This document shows positions 46,160-54,723 of a stretch of DNA of 64,000 nt, one piece after another. Position 1 is the first letter of the stretch. Each line of letters starts with the position of its first letter. The stretch covers positions 2,187,501 through 2,251,500 of the forward strand of contig JAURUC010000001.1 of NCBI GenBank assembly GCA_030803735.1, in the 5' to 3' direction. Made by a program: the position numbers and the translations under genes. The notes beneath the pieces were generated by a model that worked only from the letters and a program-made list of their open reading frames with translations, had not been told where the DNA came from and made no database searches. The DNA comes from Actinopolyspora lacussalsi (GTDB lineage: Bacteria > Actinomycetota > Actinomycetes > Mycobacteriales > Pseudonocardiaceae).

Positions 46160-48472
46160 GTGAACGTGCCAGCATCCGTTCCGAACTGGTCCGTTCCCGA
46201 CGTTTTCGAGCCCGACGGCACCGAGGAGTTGCCCCCGGAGTTGACGAGGAGCTCGGAACCGACTTCCGACACCCGCACCGCGGGATCGGCCGATGAAGCA
46301 CCGCGGCGAGACCTCACGAGCGGTTCGGGCGCGGACGGGACCGGACCGACCTCGAGCGGTGCGGAGCGACAGGCCGGAAAAGGCTCCGGCACGGGGAAAA
46401 GCGGTGGAACGGCGAAAGGCGCGGGGACGGCTGCTGCCGGGATCCGGACCGACGCCGAACCCGCCGATCTGTCCACATTGCTCTCCGTCGCGGTGGCGGC
46501 CGTCGGCGGCAGCGAGCGGGACGGCCAGACCGCGATGGCCGAGGCGGTCGGCAACGCGATCGAGTCCGGCGAGCACCTCGCGGTACAGGCGGGCACCGGC
46601 ACGGGAAAGTCGCTCGCCTATCTGGTTCCCGCCATCCGGCACGCCGTCACCGCGCACACCACCGTGGTGGTCTCCACCGCGACGATCGCGCTGCAGCGTC
46701 AGCTGGTGGATCGTGACCTGCCCCGGCTGGCGGACGCGCTCGCGGACTCACTGGGGCGAAGGCCCACGTTCGCGATCCTCAAGGGCAGGCGCAACTACCT
46801 GTGCCTGAACCGGATACACGGCAACGCCCCCGACGAGCCGGACGAGGGGGCACTCTTCGACGCCTTCGCCGCGTCCTCGTTGGAGCGCGAGGTACGACGG
46901 GTGCACGACTGGGCCTCGGACACCGAGACCGGGGATCGCGACGAACTCGTGCCCGGCGTCTCGGAACGGGCCTGGCGGCAGGTCTCGGTCACCGGCAACG
47001 AATGTCTCGGCGCGCACCGCTGCCCGGTGGGCTCGGACTGCTTCGCCGAGCAGGCGCGCGACGAGGCCGGACGCGCCGACATCGTGGTCACCAACCACGC
47101 GCTGCTGGCCATCGACGCGCTCGACGACCGCCCGGTGCTGCCGGAGCACGACATGGTGGTCGTGGACGAGGCGCACGAGCTGGTCGACCGGGTGACCACC
47201 GCGGCGGGTGGCGAGCTGTCGGGCAACGCGATCAAGCAGGCGGCCCGCAAGTGCGGTCGCGCCGTGGAGGAGGAGATCGCGGATCGGCTCAACGAGGCCG
47301 GTGAGGGACTCGAATTCGTACTGGGCGAGCTCGAGCCCGGTCGGGTGGGCGAACCGTCCCGCCAACTGTCCGCCGCGCTGTCCGGGATCCGCGACGCGGC
47401 GTCGGCCTGCGTGAACGCGCTGGGGCCCGAACAGCGCGAGGACGTGGAATCGGGCAGCGCACGCAAGCTGGCGCTGGCACCGACCCAGGAGATCCAGGAC
47501 ACGACGATCCGGCTGTTGGACGGGTTCGAGGAGCCGGAGCAGGATCGACGCGACGTGATCTGGATCAGCGCGGAGAACAACCGGCCACCCTCGTTGCAGG
47601 TGGCACCGCTGGGTGTGGGCGGGCTGCTGCGGGAGCGGCTGTTCGGGCAGCGCACCACGGTGCTGACCTCGGCCACGCTGGCGCTGGGGGGTTCGTTCGA
47701 CACGTTGGCCTCGCAGTGGGGTCTGCCGCCGCAGCGGGAGGCGAAACCGGCGACCGACACCGCGACCGCGCAGGAGCCGCCCTCGGACGACTCGGAACCG
47801 AGTTGGGTGGGGCTCGACGTGGGCTCACCGTTCGACTACCCGCGCAGCGGCATCCTCTACGTGGCACGGCACCTGCCGAAACCCGGGCGTGACGGGCTCC
47901 CGGATGCCTATCTGGACGAGCTCACGGAGCTGGTGACCGCGGCCGGTGGGCGCACCCTGGGACTGTTCTCGTCGATGCGCGCCGCTCGGCAGGCCAGTGA
48001 ACAGCTGCGGGAACGACTGTCCACTCCGGTGCTGTGCCAAGGGGAGGACAGCACCTCGCAGCTCGTCGGCTCGTTCGCCGCGGATCCGGCGACCAGCCTG
48101 TTCGGCACGTTGTCGCTGTGGCAGGGCGTGGACGTTCCCGGCCAGTCGTTGCAGCTGGTGGTGATGGACCGCATTCCGTTCCCCCGGCCGGACGATCCGC
48201 TCGCCTCGGCTCGGCAGCAGGCGATCTCGGCGCGCGGGGGCAACGGTTTCATCACGGTGGCGGGAACGCACGCCGCGCTGCTGCTCGCGCAGGGTGCGGG
48301 CAGACTGCTGCGCTCGGCGGCCGACCGCGGGGTCATCGCGATACTGGATCCCCGGTTGAGCACGGCACGCTACGGCGGGTTCCTGCGCGCCTCGCTGCCG
48401 CCGTTCTGGGACACCGAGAGCCCCGAGGTGGTGCGCGGGGCACTTCGGCGCCTGGACGAGGCCGCGGGCTGA
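46160..48472 (+). CDS. dinG: DinG/XPD-family DNA helicase
   Basis: 770 residues. ATP-dependent 5'-3' helicase related to DinG. An N-terminal extension (about 1-100) is Gly/Ser/Thr-rich and disordered. Walker A AGTGTGKS is at 144-151, four cysteines for a 4Fe-4S cluster at C215, C282, C288 and C294, and the DEAH box at 336-339. Later motifs include LTSATLALGGSFD, SLWQGVDVPGQ and QGAGRLLRS. GTG at 46160 is assumed; a second GTG lies two codons later. It follows pncA by 144 bp and ends at a hairpin. Confidence 0.93.
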   Translation: MNVPASVPNWSVPDVFEPDGTEELPPELTRSSEPTSDTRTAGSADEAPRRDLTSGSGADGTGPTSSGAERQAGKGSGTGKSGGTAKGAGTAAAGIRTDAEPADLSTLLSVAVAAVGGSERDGQTAMAEAVGNAIESGEHLAVQAGTGTGKSLAYLVPAIRHAVTAHTTVVVSTATIALQRQLVDRDLPRLADALADSLGRRPTFAILKGRRNYLCLNRIHGNAPDEPDEGALFDAFAASSLEREVRRVHDWASDTETGDRDELVPGVSERAWRQVSVTGNECLGAHRCPVGSDCFAEQARDEAGRADIVVTNHALLAIDALDDRPVLPEHDMVVVDEAHELVDRVTTAAGGELSGNAIKQAARKCGRAVEEEIADRLNEAGEGLEFVLGELEPGRVGEPSRQLSAALSGIRDAASACVNALGPEQREDVESGSARKLALAPTQEIQDTTIRLLDGFEEPEQDRRDVIWISAENNRPPSLQVAPLGVGGLLRERLFGQRTTVLTSATLALGGSFDTLASQWGLPPQREAKPATDTATAQEPPSDDSEPSWVGLDVGSPFDYPRSGILYVARHLPKPGRDGLPDAYLDELTELVTAAGGRTLGLFSSMRAARQASEQLRERLSTPVLCQGEDSTSQLVGSFAADPATSLFGTLSLWQGVDVPGQSLQLVVMDRIPFPRPDDPLASARQQAISARGGNGFITVAGTHAALLLAQGAGRLLRSAADRGVIAILDPRLSTARYGGFLRASLPPFWDTESPEVVRGALRRLDEAAG

Positions 48473-48514
48473 TCAGGGGCTCGTTGGGCGACGAGCCCGT
48501 ACCCGCGCTCTCCC

Positions 48515-48545
48515 GTGGCGGAGTCCGGCGTCCGAACTCCGCCAC
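48515..48545. terminator. Bidirectional terminator after dinG
   Basis: GTGGCGGAGT (48515-48524) pairs with ACTCCGCCAC (48536-48545), with partial pairing in the loop. It sits between the convergent dinG and small membrane protein genes. Confidence 0.65.
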
Positions 48546-48554
48546 CGGGCTCGT

Positions 48555-48839
48555 TCACCTGCCGACCTCGGAAAAGCTCCTGTCGCGTTCGTGCTGGCGT
48601 TCGGACTGCTCGGGCACCTCCGGGTGCGTGTACTCCTCCAGCCGCATGGCCGCACCGAGCGCGAAGAACGTGGGGGCCCACTCCCCGATGAAGATTCCCC
48701 ACCTGTCCGCTCGCGCCAGGTTCTCCCCTCGCAGCCCGCGTGAGGCCCCCCAGGAGGTGATCGCGAGGAGTATCGAGGCCATCCCCGCACCGAACATCTT
48801 GTCCGAGTCCATTCCGTATCTGCGCAACATCGAAAGCAC
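48555..48839 (-). CDS. Small conserved actinobacterial membrane protein
   Basis: 94 residues. GMDSDKMFGAGMASILLAITSW is a first membrane helix; RADRWGIFIGEWAPTFFALGAAMRLEEY is a second. This layout is familiar from short hypothetical proteins in actinomycetes; function unknown. GTG at 48839 was chosen because AAAGG lies 7 nt upstream; GTG at 48866 would add nine residues. Convergent with dinG. Confidence 0.8.
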   Translation of the reverse strand: MLSMLRRYGMDSDKMFGAGMASILLAITSWGASRGLRGENLARADRWGIFIGEWAPTFFALGAAMRLEEYTHPEVPEQSERQHERDRSFSEVGR

Positions 48840-49206
48840 GGCGCCACCTTTCGGATCACGTCCCACCTACCCACGGCCGGGGCGCGCCCCACAGCCGGGT
48901 AGCCGGGCACTTTTCGGGACACCCCCCGGATTTCCCCTGTGGGACTTCGTAAACCAGACGGGACCGACACGGCAGGAACACTTGTGTTCCGCGTCACAAC
49001 GGCGACCGTCGATTTCGCGCGGAATCCACACCGCCCCGTTGTGGGAACCCCACAACGCGAGGCGATCTTTTCTGTAATCGGACCGGTGCCGGTTAGGTTT
49101 GCGCCCGCTTCCGTCAGCCGATCGGCGGAAGCCTCACCGGAACGAGCGGGGCCGGCTGCCCCGGTTCGAGTGAGCCGTTTCCCGAGCGTTCGCACAGGAG
49201 AGCAGC
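48840..49206 (+). promoter_or_regulatory. bioY upstream region with two inverted repeats
   Basis: 367 bp without a gene. GGAACAC (48975-48981) and GTGTTCC (48984-48990) are separated by TT, a compact operator-like site. Further on CGTTGTGGG (49037-49045) and CCCACAACG (49049-49057) form a 9-bp hairpin with a 3-nt loop, followed by CTTTTCT at 49069-49075. Either could mediate biotin-dependent control (the GAAC/GTTC half-sites resemble those of the TetR-type repressor BioQ), which is inference. Confidence 0.5.
49010..49026. repeat. Dispersed palindrome copy (GATTTCGCGCGGAATC)
   Basis: Arms GATTTC and GGAATC pair (one G-T pair) around GCGC. Same motif core as the copies near 16885, 30700 and 62210. 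It lies just upstream of the 9-bp hairpin in the bioY leader. Confidence 0.5.
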
Positions 49207-49821
49207 GTGTCCGACTCCGCCCCCTCGCGGTCCGCCTCCCCGAACCCCGTCTCCGAACAACGCGGCCGGCCCGCGGCCGATCTGGCCCGGATCGTGGTGT
49301 TCGCCGCGTTCACCGCCGTGCTGGGCACCTTCCCCGGCATCTACCTCGCGGGCTCGGCGGTGCCGATCGTGCTGCAGAACACGGGGCCGCTGCTGTGCGG
49401 CAGCCTGCTGGGCGCTCGCCGCGGCGCGGCCTCGGTGGCGCTGTTCCTGGGGCTGGTGGCACTCGGGCTGCCGCTGCTGTCCGGCGGGCGCGGCGGGATC
49501 GCGCCCTTCGTCGGCCCGAGCGCGGGCTTCCTGTTCGGCTGGATCCTCTCGGCGCTCGTGGTGGGACTGATCGTGTTCCTCGTCCGCAGACCCACGCTGC
49601 CGGTGCTGCTGCTGGCCAATCTGGCGGGCATCACCGTGGATTACCTGGTCGGGCTGCCGGTCATGGCCGCTGTCATGGGTGACTTCCGTGCGGCCGGCAT
49701 CGCCATGCTCGGCTACATCCCGGGTGATCTCGCCAAGGTCGTGCTGGTGTCGCTGGTGGCCGTCGCCGTGCACCGCGCCTTCCCGAACGCCACACCGCGC
49801 CGGGGACGCGCGGCCCGATGA
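49207..49821 (+). CDS. bioY: Biotin ECF transporter S component BioY
   Basis: 204 residues with six membrane helices. BioY binds biotin for an energy-coupling-factor transporter. Core motifs: VFAAFTAVLGTFPGIYL, VPIVLQNTGPLLCGSLLGARRGA, and GGRGGIAPFVGPSAGFLFGW; the YIPGDLAK turn near the C-terminus is conserved. GTG at 49207. Its end overlaps the ligase start (ATGA), while the T and ATPase components come two genes later. Confidence 0.95.
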   Translation: MSDSAPSRSASPNPVSEQRGRPAADLARIVVFAAFTAVLGTFPGIYLAGSAVPIVLQNTGPLLCGSLLGARRGAASVALFLGLVALGLPLLSGGRGGIAPFVGPSAGFLFGWILSALVVGLIVFLVRRPTLPVLLLANLAGITVDYLVGLPVMAAVMGDFRAAGIAMLGYIPGDLAKVVLVSLVAVAVHRAFPNATPRRGRAAR

Positions 49822-51284
49822 CGTCCCCGAGACCGCCACTGCCCCCGACACCACCACCGCCGCGGCACGGTTCCGACAGCTCGGAGTCGAACCCCGGCCC
49901 GGCCCTGCCACCGATCCTCGCGGGTGGCACCCCGCGCACCGTTCGCTCCCCGGAAGGACAGCTCACGGGCACGGAACTGGTCCGCGACGCCCACGCGGCC
50001 GCGACCGAGCTGGCGGCGGCGGGCGCCGGGCCGAACAGCCGCGTGCTCGTCGAAGCCGATCGGGACCCGACGGTCGGGCTGGCCCGGCTGCTGGGCGCCG
50101 ATCTGCTGGGATCGGCCACGCTGCTGGCCGATCCGGGGTGGAGTGGCACCGAACGGGCCGGTGTGCTGCGCGAGGCAGCACCGGACGTGGTCGCGGGCGG
50201 CCCCCTCCCCGAGCCGACCGGGACGGTCCTGCCGCACGGCGACGACGCGAGCCTGTTCTACCTGCCCACCACCTCGGGCAGCACCGGCCGTGCGCGAGTG
50301 CTGGCACGCACCCGGCGTTCCTGGTGGTACAGCTTCGAGGCTTTCGACGTCGGGATCACCGGAGGGGACACGGTGCTGCTCCCCGGCCCGCCGAGTTCCT
50401 CGCTGTTCCTGTTCGGCGCACTGCACGCGATGCACCTCGGCTGTGAGGTGGAACTGTCACGGCGCTGGTCCGTCGAGGAGACCGCCGAGGCCTGCACCAG
50501 GGCCACCGCCGTGCACCTGGTGCCCTCGATGCTGGCCGCGCTGCTGGCGGTGCTGGAACGCGAGCCGCGGCTGCTCGCCGCGTGCCGGGTGCGGAGGTTC
50601 GTGTGCGGCGGGGCGAAACCCGACGAGGGGCTCCGGCGACGGCTGGGCGAGCTGCTGCCCGACTGCGAACTCGTGGAGTACTACGGCTCGGCCGAGCACT
50701 CCGTGGTGGCGCTGCGCGGCGCGGACGGGTTGCTGCACCCGGTCGAGCACGTCGAGGTGCGGATCGGCGATTCGACCGATACGACCGGCGACGGCACCGA
50801 TCCCGGCACGCTGTGGGTTCGCTCCCCGTTGAGCTTCAGCGGCTGCCTGGAGTCGGGCGTGCTGCGCGCCGTCGAACCGGGTTTCCACACCGTGGGGGAT
50901 CTCGCGACGGGATCGCACCGGGACGGTTTCCGGGTGCTGGGCAGGGGATCGACGACGATCGAAACCGGCGGCAGGCTCGTCACCGCGGAGGAGGTGGAGA
51001 ACGTGTTGCGCACCGCGCCCGGGGTGTTCGACGTGGTGGTGGCCCCCACTCCGCATCCCCGCTTCGGTTCGCTGGTCACCGCCGTGCTCGAACCCGAGTC
51101 GGCGGACGCTGTGGACTTCGCCGAGCTGCGTCGACTGGCGCGGGAATCGCTCGGCAGCGCACAGCGGCCCCGACGCTGGCTCTCGGTGGACGAGCTGCCG
51201 CGCACCCACACCGGGAAACCCGCGCGCGGCACGGTGCGTGAGTGGTTGGCGTCCGGGGAGCTACGCCCCGAGGTGCCGCGATGA
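49818..51284 (+). CDS. Acyl-CoA ligase-like adenylating enzyme
   Basis: 488 residues of the ANL superfamily. Motifs: TTSGSTGRARVLARTRR (A3 phosphate loop, without the usual PKG), VEYYGSAEHS (A5), FHTVGDLA (A7), LGRGSTTIETGGRLVTAEEVENVL (A8, where the usual hinge Asp is Thr) and THTGKPARG with K467 as the adenylation lysine (A10). The first 30 residues are Pro-rich. It probably activates a carboxylic acid with ATP and CoA. Coupled to bioY upstream and thiolase downstream by 4-bp overlaps, so a biotin-related acyl chain (for example a pimelate-like precursor) is an attractive but unproved substrate. Confidence 0.85.
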   Translation: MTSPRPPLPPTPPPPRHGSDSSESNPGPALPPILAGGTPRTVRSPEGQLTGTELVRDAHAAATELAAAGAGPNSRVLVEADRDPTVGLARLLGADLLGSATLLADPGWSGTERAGVLREAAPDVVAGGPLPEPTGTVLPHGDDASLFYLPTTSGSTGRARVLARTRRSWWYSFEAFDVGITGGDTVLLPGPPSSSLFLFGALHAMHLGCEVELSRRWSVEETAEACTRATAVHLVPSMLAALLAVLEREPRLLAACRVRRFVCGGAKPDEGLRRRLGELLPDCELVEYYGSAEHSVVALRGADGLLHPVEHVEVRIGDSTDTTGDGTDPGTLWVRSPLSFSGCLESGVLRAVEPGFHTVGDLATGSHRDGFRVLGRGSTTIETGGRLVTAEEVENVLRTAPGVFDVVVAPTPHPRFGSLVTAVLEPESADAVDFAELRRLARESLGSAQRPRRWLSVDELPRTHTGKPARGTVREWLASGELRPEVPR

Positions 51285-52423
51285 GCGCTGCTGGCCCCGA
51301 TCCGCTGGCCCCGGTTGTGGTCGCCGCGCGCCGCAGTCCGATCGGTACCGCTGGTGGCTCGCTGCGCGACGTCGAACTCGACCGGCTGGCGGGAGCGATC
51401 ACCTCGGCGGTGTTCGACGACGCCGGGTTCGAGCGGGTCGACGAGGTCCTGCTGGGAAACACCCGCGGTCCCGGCGGCAACCCGGCACGCGTGGCCGCGC
51501 TGCGCGCCGGGCTCGGTCCGGAGACCCCCGGGATGACGGTGGACCGGCAGTGCGCCTCCGGGTTGAGCACGATCGTGACCGCCGCCCGGCTGGTTTCGGC
51601 CGGCGTCGGAGAGCACTACCTGGCGGGCGGCGCGGAGAGCGCCTCGACCGCACCCTGGCGTGCCTGGCGAGCGCGCGACGCCACCGATCCTCCCCGGTTC
51701 TACACCCGGGCGCCGTTCGCGCCGCCGGACGTCGGCGATCCCGATATGGGGCCCGCGGCCGATCTGGTCGCGGCCGAGGCGGGTGTCACGCGGCAGCGGC
51801 AGGACGAGTTCGCCGTGCGCAGCCATCGGCGTGCCTCGGCGGCGCGGGAGGCCGGGCGGTTCGACGCCGAGCTGGTCGGTGTAACCGGCGTTCGGCACGA
51901 CGAGCGACCGCGTACCGGGTTCGACGTCCGACGACTCGCCCGCTTCCCATCGGCCTTCACCAGCGGCGGCACGGCCACGGCCGCGAACTCCTGCGGCATC
52001 GCCGACGGAGCCGCGATGGTGGCGGTGACCAGCGAGCGCCTGCGGCGTGAGCGCGGGCTGCCGGGGTTGCGGCTGCTGGACGCGGAGGTAGTGGGCACCG
52101 ACCCGAACCGGCTGGGCACAGCGGCGGTTCCCGCTATGGACGCCGTGCTGCGGCGGCAGCGGCGCATTCCGGAGGTGGTGGAGTTCACCGAGGCGTTCGC
52201 GGGGCAGGTGCTGGCGTGCCTGGACGCCGTGGGGCTGGACGAGCGGCTGGTGAGTCCGGAGGGCGGTGCGATCGCGCTCGGCCACCCCTGGGCGGCCTCC
52301 GGTGCGGTGCTGGTGGTGCGGCTGTTCCACCGGATGCTGCACCACGGAGAATCGTCGGGCATGGCCGCGCTGTCCTCCGGTGGCGGTCTGGGGATCGCCA
52401 CGATGTGGGAACTGGTTCGTTGA
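51281..52423 (+). CDS. Thiolase-like protein with altered active site
   Basis: 380 residues, thiolase fold. The acyl-accepting C91 in DRQCASGLST and H335 in IALGHPWAASGA are in place. The two other diagnostic motifs are changed: NEAFA is TEAFA (303-307), and the C-terminal CxGGG motif is SSGGGLG, with S365 where the second catalytic Cys should be. It may condense poorly, act only in acyl transfer or thiolysis, or have a special substrate. ATG at 51281 overlaps the ligase stop. Encoded between bioY and bioM in the same run of genes. Confidence 0.87.
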   Translation: MSAAGPDPLAPVVVAARRSPIGTAGGSLRDVELDRLAGAITSAVFDDAGFERVDEVLLGNTRGPGGNPARVAALRAGLGPETPGMTVDRQCASGLSTIVTAARLVSAGVGEHYLAGGAESASTAPWRAWRARDATDPPRFYTRAPFAPPDVGDPDMGPAADLVAAEAGVTRQRQDEFAVRSHRRASAAREAGRFDAELVGVTGVRHDERPRTGFDVRRLARFPSAFTSGGTATAANSCGIADGAAMVAVTSERLRRERGLPGLRLLDAEVVGTDPNRLGTAAVPAMDAVLRRQRRIPEVVEFTEAFAGQVLACLDAVGLDERLVSPEGGAIALGHPWAASGAVLVVRLFHRMLHHGESSGMAALSSGGGLGIATMWELVR

Positions 52424-52463
52424 GTAGCGGGTCGCGGGGCGATCCGGGGATGCGGAGGATCGG

Positions 52464-53138
52464 TTGATCGAGTTCGACGGGGTCGGTCATTCCTACGGCG
52501 AGCACACGGTGCTCGACGACGTCCGGTTGCGGCTGGACGAGCGCAGGGTGGCCTTCATCGGGGCCAACGGGTCGGGCAAGTCCACCCTCGCCCGGACGAT
52601 CAACGGGCTGGTGCTGCCGAGCAGTGGGCGGGTTCTGGTGGACGGGTCGGATCCCGCGAAGGCGGGCAACCGTGTACGCGGCCGGGTGGGGTTCGTGTTC
52701 ACCAACCCGGATTCGCAGATAGTCATGCCCACGGCGGGTGAGGACGTCGCCTTCTCGCTGCGTGGGAAGGGGCTCTCCAAGGCGGAGCGGGAGCGCAGGG
52801 CGGCCGAGGCGCTGGCCGAGCACGGCCTGGCGGGTTATGCCGACCATCCGGCCCAGCAGCTCTCCGGTGGGCAGAAACAGCTGCTCGCGCTGTGCGCGAT
52901 GCTGGTGCTGGAACCCGACGTGCTGGTCTGCGACGAGCCCACCACGTTGCTGGACCTGCGCAACAAGCGCCGGTTCGTCGAACGGCTGCGCGGTCTCGAA
53001 CAGCAGATCGTACTGGTGACCCATGACCTGGAACTTCTCGACGATTTCGACCGGGTGGTGGTGCTCGACGGAGGACGTGTGGTCGCCGACGACGAGCCCC
53101 GAACGGCGCTGCGGTACTACCGGGAGCTGGTGGCATGA
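52464..53138 (+). CDS. bioM: Biotin ECF transporter ATPase BioM
   Basis: 224 residues, CbiO-type ABC ATPase. Walker A GANGSGKST (33-41), Q-loop FTNPDSQIV, signature QLSGGQKQLLALC, Walker B VLVCDEPTTLLD and switch His VTHDLELL are intact. It energises BioY together with BioN. TTG at 52464 has GGAGG 6 nt upstream. Overlaps bioN by 4 bp. Confidence 0.94.
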   Translation: MIEFDGVGHSYGEHTVLDDVRLRLDERRVAFIGANGSGKSTLARTINGLVLPSSGRVLVDGSDPAKAGNRVRGRVGFVFTNPDSQIVMPTAGEDVAFSLRGKGLSKAERERRAAEALAEHGLAGYADHPAQQLSGGQKQLLALCAMLVLEPDVLVCDEPTTLLDLRNKRRFVERLRGLEQQIVLVTHDLELLDDFDRVVVLDGGRVVADDEPRTALRYYRELVA

Positions 53139-53860
53139 GCCATGTGATCGGGCTCTACCAGCCCGGCCGAAGCCCGCTGCACCGAGTGCCCGCGGGATGG
53201 AAGTTCCTCGGGTTGCTGGTGTTCGCGGCCCTGGTCGTGGTGTTCGACCGCCCGTGGCAGCTCGCCGGTTTCACCGGGGTGGTCTGCGCCGGGTACGCCG
53301 TGGCACGGATCCGCCCCGCTCTGGTGCTGCGCACCATGCGCACGGTACTGGTGCTGCTGGGCGTCGTCTTCGCGTTGCAGTGGTGGCTGCTGGGGGTGGA
53401 GAGCGCGGTGGTGGTGTGTCTGCGATTGCTGGTGGCCATCGGGGCGGCCAATCTGTTCACGCTCACCACGAGGGTCGACGACCTGGTGGCGGCGATCGAG
53501 CGAGCGGCGTCCCCGCTGCGCCGGGTTGGGGTGCGCCCGGAGATGTTGGGACTGCTGGTGGGGCTGACCATCCAGGCCGTGGGAGCGCTGTCGGTGATCG
53601 CGCGGCAGACCCGTGAGGCCCAGCGGGCGCGCGGCGCGAACCGTTCGGTCGCGGCGTTCGCCGTTCCCTTCCTGATCCGCACGCTGCGGCACGCCGACGA
53701 GCTCGGGGAGGCCCTGGCCGCTCGTGGGGTCGGGGACGAGCCCGGAGTGCGGGAGGCGGAGGAGCAGGAGGTCCATCCGCCCGACGACCGTTCCGAGGGG
53801 GACGGGTGCGCGGGACGCGCCTACGCCTCACGGAGCGACCGGTCCCGACCCACTCGGTAG
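53135..53860 (+). CDS. bioN: Biotin ECF transporter T component BioN
   Basis: 241 residues, transmembrane EcfT/CbiQ family. Four to five hydrophobic segments are followed by a cytoplasmic coupling region with two Ala-Arg-Gly motifs, ARG at 165-167 (EAQRARGANRS) and at 196-198 (ALAARGVG), which insert into the ATPase. The C-terminal ~40 residues are charged and non-conserved. Last gene of the biotin transport run. Confidence 0.92.
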   Translation: MSHVIGLYQPGRSPLHRVPAGWKFLGLLVFAALVVVFDRPWQLAGFTGVVCAGYAVARIRPALVLRTMRTVLVLLGVVFALQWWLLGVESAVVVCLRLLVAIGAANLFTLTTRVDDLVAAIERAASPLRRVGVRPEMLGLLVGLTIQAVGALSVIARQTREAQRARGANRSVAAFAVPFLIRTLRHADELGEALAARGVGDEPGVREAEEQEVHPPDDRSEGDGCAGRAYASRSDRSRPTR

Positions 53861-53910
53861 TTTCCACTAGCCGAACGGCCCCGGTCCGCGCGTGTGTTCC
53901 GGGAGGGGTG

Positions 53911-54723
53911 TCAGCGTGGCCACTGGGCCAGCACGGTCACGGTGCCGGGGTCGATCTCGGTGAATCCGGCGTCCCGCACGGCGGCCACCCCGCGATCCCG
54001 CCAGGCGGCGGCGGGCTCGTCGCCGGGCAGCAGTCGCAGCCAGGTGTCGGTGTCCGGGGTGCGGACGGCACAGGGGAAACCGGCTTCGTGCCAGCGGCGC
54101 AGTTCGCTCGCGGCGTGCTCGCCGACGGCGTCGGGACGGCCCGCGTCCCCGTGCAGCAACGCGGCCAGGATCATGGTGGCGTGGCCGACCTGGGCGGCCG
54201 CCTTCCCCGCCGTCATGTCGACGTGCGGGTTCAACCACAGCACCGGGCTCCCGTCCCCGGCGGGTCCCGGTTCGTCCGCGGGAAGGTCGCTTCCGGAGAT
54301 CTGCAACCGGGTCAGTTCCCGCGGCATGTCGGCCACTCGGGCGGGCAGCAACGCACGCGCCTCGGCCCCCGCGACATCGACCGTGATACCGGGTAGTTCC
54401 GACACGGCTCGCCAGTGGGAACCGCGGGCTCGGCGGGTGACCTTGCGGATGCGCCCGTCGACCCAGCCGGAGACGGCCTCGTGCCACGGCCCGCCCTGCT
54501 CGCTGCGCTGATCGAGGCACACCGCCACGGCGGCCGCGGCCGAGGCCTCGAGCAGCGCGGTGCGGCCCGGCGGCGTGTCGCGCTCGATGCGCAGCACCAC
54601 CGGCATCAGCACGACGTTGTCGGGATCCTCCTCGGAGGTGTCGGCCGTGGCACGAGCGGGCATCGACAGCCAGGAGGCGTAGCGGTCGGTCAGCGGCCGA
54701 AGCACCGCGGCGTACTCACTCAC
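53911..54723 (-). CDS. Peptidyl-tRNA hydrolase 2-like protein, two-domain
   Basis: 270 residues. The C-terminal half (about 160-270) carries the PTH2 signature HVDMTAGKAAAQVGHATMI and a later CAVRTPDTDTWLRL, as in archaeal/eukaryotic-type peptidyl-tRNA hydrolases that free tRNA from aborted peptides. The N-terminal half (about 44-150: VVLRIERDTPPGRTALLEASAAAAVAVCL...WVDGRIRKVTRRARGSHWRAV) has a similar strand-helix layout but without the GK-Q-H residues, and looks like a degenerate second copy. GTG at 54723 overlaps the upstream gene by 4 bp. Confidence 0.83.
   Translation of the reverse strand: MSEYAAVLRPLTDRYASWLSMPARATADTSEEDPDNVVLMPVVLRIERDTPPGRTALLEASAAAAVAVCLDQRSEQGGPWHEAVSGWVDGRIRKVTRRARGSHWRAVSELPGITVDVAGAEARALLPARVADMPRELTRLQISGSDLPADEPGPAGDGSPVLWLNPHVDMTAGKAAAQVGHATMILAALLHGDAGRPDAVGEHAASELRRWHEAGFPCAVRTPDTDTWLRLLPGDEPAAAWRDRGVAAVRDAGFTEIDPGTVTVLAQWPR

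Noticed and set aside
45036..46657. Long minus-strand frames (421 and 443 codons) across pncB, pncA and dinG
   Set aside because: Pro/Arg-rich shadows; the plus-strand proteins have intact catalytic residues.
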